Part shown: positions 4,955 to 6,736 of the stretch, in pieces | How the letters are laid out: the number at the start of each line of letters is the position of its first letter | How positions within the stretch are numbered: the first letter of the stretch is position 1 | Assembly: GCA_017453765.1 (NCBI GenBank) | Contig: JAFTEG010000420.1 | Location: 1-6,736 of the forward strand | Length of the DNA stretch: 6,736 bases | Reading direction: 5' to 3' | DNA from: Selenomonadaceae bacterium | GTDB lineage: Bacteria; Bacillota; Negativicutes; Selenomonadales; Selenomonadaceae | The notes under the pieces: generated by a model | The model's input: only the letters and a program-made list of their open reading frames with translations | Told to the model about the DNA's origin: nothing | Database searches by the model: none | Program-made: the position numbers and the translations under genes

Positions 4955-5656
4955 TTTTGACGGCGTGCCTGCTCTGCGCGGAAAATTTTTCTGCGTAGAT
5001 TTTTTTTTGTCAACATAAATCACGGCACGAACGTCGGGCAAGTCCGGCAAATTTTTTTCGGTAAAGGTGACGTTGCCGCCGCCTAAAATTTTTATCGCCT
5101 TTTGAGCCTCGTCAATTTCTTCACGAAAAATTTTTCCCTTCATCGCGGCAAAGGTACCGCCGATTTTTGTAAACGGCAGGCAATACTCCGCCAAAACGTT
5201 TAACCGTGCAACCGCGCGAGCCGTCACTAAGTCGAAGTGTTCGCGTAAATTTTTATCGTGCGCCAAATCTTCTGCGCGACCGTGCAGGCAAGTCACGGCG
5301 TCAAGTTCAAGTGCGGCTGTAACCTTTTTCAAAAATTCTACACGTTTTGTCAGAGAATCAATCAGCGTAATTTCAAGGTGCGGCTTAAAAATTTTCAGCG
5401 GTACGGCAGGAAAGCCCGCGCCGGTTCCGACGTCACAGAGATTTTTAACGGCGTCAAATTTATTTTCGTCCCAAACACTAAGCGAGTCGATAACGTGTTT
5501 TACGGCAAAATCTTTTTCATCGACAATCGCCGTCAAATTTATTTTCGCATTCCATTCGACAATCAGCTTGTAAAAAATTTCAAACCGCTCAAGCTGTACG
5601 TCGTCCAACGCAACACCGAATTTCTGCGCGGCGTCATTTAAAATTTCTTTAAACAT
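4940..5656 (-). CDS. rsmG: RsmG, 16S rRNA (guanine-527-N7) methyltransferase, 238 aa
   Basis: S-adenosylmethionine-dependent methylation of N7 of G527 in the 530 loop of 16S rRNA (formerly GidB). Loss of this enzyme is known to give low-level streptomycin resistance in several bacteria. The N-terminal helices contain FEIFYKLIVEWNAKINLTAI (25-44) and KHVIDSLSV (53-61). The SAM-binding loop is CDVGTGAGFPAVPLKI (74-89), with motif II at LIDSLTKRVEFLKKV (98-112), RAED at 127-130 and TARAVA at 145-150. The C-terminus carries the family's PRRAGTPSKNPL ending. Length matches the usual ~239 residues. I start at the ATG at 5656, with GGAG (5662-5665) 5 nt upstream. A start at 5728 is open, but its 24 extra codons run through a terminator-like hairpin and are not family sequence. 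It is not beside mnmG, parA or parB, its frequent neighbours. Confidence 0.95.
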   Translation of the reverse strand: MFKEILNDAAQKFGVALDDVQLERFEIFYKLIVEWNAKINLTAIVDEKDFAVKHVIDSLSVWDENKFDAVKNLCDVGTGAGFPAVPLKIFKPHLEITLIDSLTKRVEFLKKVTAALELDAVTCLHGRAEDLAHDKNLREHFDLVTARAVARLNVLAEYCLPFTKIGGTFAAMKGKIFREEIDEAQKAIKILGGGNVTFTEKNLPDLPDVRAVIYVDKKKSTQKNFPRRAGTPSKNPLS

Positions 5657-5684
5657 AATTTCTCCAAAATATTTTACATAATCT

Positions 5685-5719
5685 AAAAATCCCCTTCCCG
5701 CATTTGAGAAGAGGAATTT
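5685..5719 (-). terminator. Terminator-like hairpin in front of rsmG
   Basis: On the minus strand, CCTCTTCTC (5714-5706) pairs over 9 bp, including two T-G wobbles, with GGGAAGGGG (5699-5691) around an AAATGC loop, followed by ATTTTT (5690-5685) and preceded by A-rich sequence (5720-5715) that can extend the stem. It may end the M18-DUF1810 transcript. Since only about 28 nt separate it from the rsmG ATG, readthrough, attenuation or a promoter overlapping the hairpin is needed to express rsmG. Confidence 0.6.
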
Positions 5720-5732
5720 TTTATTCAAGCCA

Positions 5733-5784
5733 AAAATTTTACGGCAAGTTTAATCTTAGCTGAAAACTTACGGCAAATTTAATC
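5733..5784. repeat. Imperfect 22-23-bp direct repeat between DUF1810 gene and rsmG
   Basis: Two copies, 5733-5755 and 5763-5784, share acggcaa(a/g)tttaatc exactly apart from one base, and also a preceding aaaa(c/t)tt. They start just after the DUF1810 stop (minus sense). No function can be assigned. Confidence 0.7.
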
Positions 5785-5787
5785 GCG

Positions 5788-6210
5788 CTACGATTCTTGA
5801 CAAAGTGAGACGGTTTTTTCGTCAAGCTGACCGTTAAAAAATTTGTCGAGAACCTTTTTAAAAACTTCGCAAGTCGGGTCCGCCAAATGAAACAGCGTCA
5901 TGCAGGAGCGTAACTTCATACTGTCGGTATTTCCCATAACCGCTACCGCGTCATTCGTTTCAAGTTCCAACAACGCTTCGGAAATTTCAATCAGCCGCGC
6001 ACGCAAAACTATATCGTCCAAATAATCTTTCGCGTGTTCCAAATTTATTATGCCGTAGTAAAACGCATTATTACTTCTACCGAGCGCCTGAAGTTGCGGA
6101 AAAATAAACCAAATCCAATGTGAACGCTTACGCCCCGCCTTTATCTCTTTAAGCGCAATTTCATACCAAGTAGCCTGAGCCTTGTAAAATCTTTCAAATT
6201 CATCATCCAT
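5788..6210 (-). CDS. DUF1810 family protein, 140 aa
   Basis: Small soluble alpha-helical protein of the DUF1810 family, whose biochemical role I do not know. Family landmarks in order are FERFYKAQ (5-12), ALKEIKAGRKRSHWIWFIFPQLQALGRS (19-46), AKDYL (60-64), ARLIEISEALL (71-81), VMGNTDSMKLRSCMTLF (91-107), then KFFNGQLDEKTV (123-134). The HWIWFIFPQ and KLRSxMTLF segments are the most diagnostic, and the length is normal for the family. There is no signal peptide or membrane span. The start is supported by AGGTGG (6218-6223), 7 nt before the ATG. It begins 41 nt after the M18 aminopeptidase stop with no terminator between, so the two are probably co-transcribed. A link to the peptidase is not implied by anything in the protein itself. 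Confidence 0.9.
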   Translation of the reverse strand: MDDEFERFYKAQATWYEIALKEIKAGRKRSHWIWFIFPQLQALGRSNNAFYYGIINLEHAKDYLDDIVLRARLIEISEALLELETNDAVAVMGNTDSMKLRSCMTLFHLADPTCEVFKKVLDKFFNGQLDEKTVSLCQES

Positions 6211-6251
6211 AAACCTGCCACCTGCCTTTAAACTGTCACGCCGAAAATTTT

Positions 6252-6736
6252 TTACATTTCACGCAGAAATGCCGCGTAACCTTTTTTAGTTTCGTAAATG
6301 TCAATCTTGCTGGTAACTTCATACGGCGCGTGCATACTCAAAACGCCTACGCCGCTGTCAATGACGTCCATGCCGTAAACCGCCGTCATATGCGCAATTG
6401 TGCCGCCGCCGCCCAAGTCAACCTTGCCGAGTTCGGAAAATTGATAGGCGACATTATTTTTGTCGAGAGCTTCGCGCAGTTTCGCAACGTATTCCGCATT
6501 GGCTTCACTTGAACCGGACTTGCCGCGCGAACCCGTAAATTTATTGAACACCATGCCTTTGCCGAGATAGGCGACATTTTTTTTGTCGAAACAGCTGGCG
6601 TACAGTGCATCGTACGCGCTTGAAACGTCTGAACTAAGCATCACGGAATTTTGCAAGGCGCGACGAAGTCTCAATTCCGAGTACTGACCGCAGGCATTCA
6701 TAATTTCCGCCAAAATATTTTCAAAGAAATGTGAAC
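6252..6736 (-). CDS. M18 family aminopeptidase (aspartyl aminopeptidase-like), C-terminal part
   Basis: Cytoplasmic zinc aminopeptidase that removes N-terminal residues from peptides. Only the last 160 residues are visible; the frame is open to the right edge (it begins SHFENILAEIMNACG), so the start lies outside the window and the TTG/ATG codons near 6701-6713 are internal. Diagnostic segments are MLSSDVSSAYD, whose Asp aligns with the second-metal ligand of the human enzyme's SADMAHA; the bacterial aminopeptidase-1 stretch KFTGSRGKSGSSEAN; ELGKVDLGGGGTIAHMTA; MDVIDSGVGVLSMHAP, with the C-terminal metal-binding His; and YEVTSKIDIYETKKGYAAFL. Full-length family members have roughly 430-470 residues, so about two thirds is missing. 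Probably first or early in a unit with the DUF1810 gene. Confidence 0.92.
   Translation of the reverse strand, partial: SHFFENILAEIMNACGQYSELRLRRALQNSVMLSSDVSSAYDALYASCFDKKNVAYLGKGMVFNKFTGSRGKSGSSEANAEYVAKLREALDKNNVAYQFSELGKVDLGGGGTIAHMTAVYGMDVIDSGVGVLSMHAPYEVTSKIDIYETKKGYAAFLREM

Noticed and set aside
5258..5641. Plus-strand open frame of 127 codons opposite rsmG
   Set aside because: rsmG is certain on the other strand; this product has no recognisable motif.
5657..5728. N-terminal extension of RsmG from an ATG at 5728
   Set aside because: The codons pass through a terminator-like hairpin, do not resemble RsmG, and the ATG at 5656 has a well-placed SD and gives family length.
6252..6713. 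A complete small gene starting at TTG 6713
   Set aside because: The frame stays open to the window edge and the protein is clearly the C-terminal part of a much longer M18 peptidase.
1..6736. Mobile element, prophage, CRISPR array or defence island
   Set aside because: No transposase, integrase, terminal inverted repeats, spacer-repeat array or defence domains; base composition looks even across the window.

Overview
The window reads as ordinary chromosome of an anaerobic Firmicute, most likely of the class Negativicutes (Selenomonas-like). That placement is an inference. It rests on a soluble ScpB-type methylmalonyl-CoA decarboxylase (propionate formation), a secreted RTX-like protein of a style I associate with this group, moderate GC with strong AGGAG/GGAGG ribosome binding sites, and Bacillus-like RibD and RsmG sequences. 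No tRNA, rRNA, CRISPR array, transposase or phage gene is visible, and no stretch over 300 bases lacks a gene.

Layout. Positions 1-739 (minus) hold the N-terminal part of ribD (riboflavin synthesis), which runs off the left edge. A good Rho-independent terminator (757-789, minus) separates it from an upstream minus-strand cluster of three unrecognised genes, transcribed in this order: a secreted 258-residue protein (1753-2529), a 115-residue single-span membrane protein (1338-1685) and a 167-residue protein with an acidic Glu/Ala/Pro tail (819-1322). All three have an SD core exactly 8 nt before the start codon, and two of the three starts lie inside longer open frames. Divergent from them is a 411-residue RTX-like glycine/aspartate repeat protein (2655-3890, plus) with a recognisable promoter. 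Next is scpB (4082-4879, plus), which is convergent with a minus-strand group: an M18 aminopeptidase cut by the right edge (6252-6736), a DUF1810 protein (5788-6210) and rsmG (4940-5656), in transcription order.

How the parts relate. ribD, rsmG, scpB and the M18 peptidase are housekeeping or metabolic genes with no obvious shared pathway. The unknown part is the secreted/membrane trio and the divergent RTX-like gene, which together look like a small cell-surface module. No transporter or protease links them within the window.

Non-coding structure is richer than usual for such a region: an 18-bp tandem repeat that codes a hexapeptide extension on RibD, a near-copy of that unit at the scpB/rsmG junction, two four-copy heptamer arrays just downstream of stop codons, a terminator-like hairpin in front of rsmG, and a dyad over the putative scpB promoter. 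I see no clearly new multi-gene system; the best candidates for novelty are the three-gene unknown cluster and the repeat-extended RibD.
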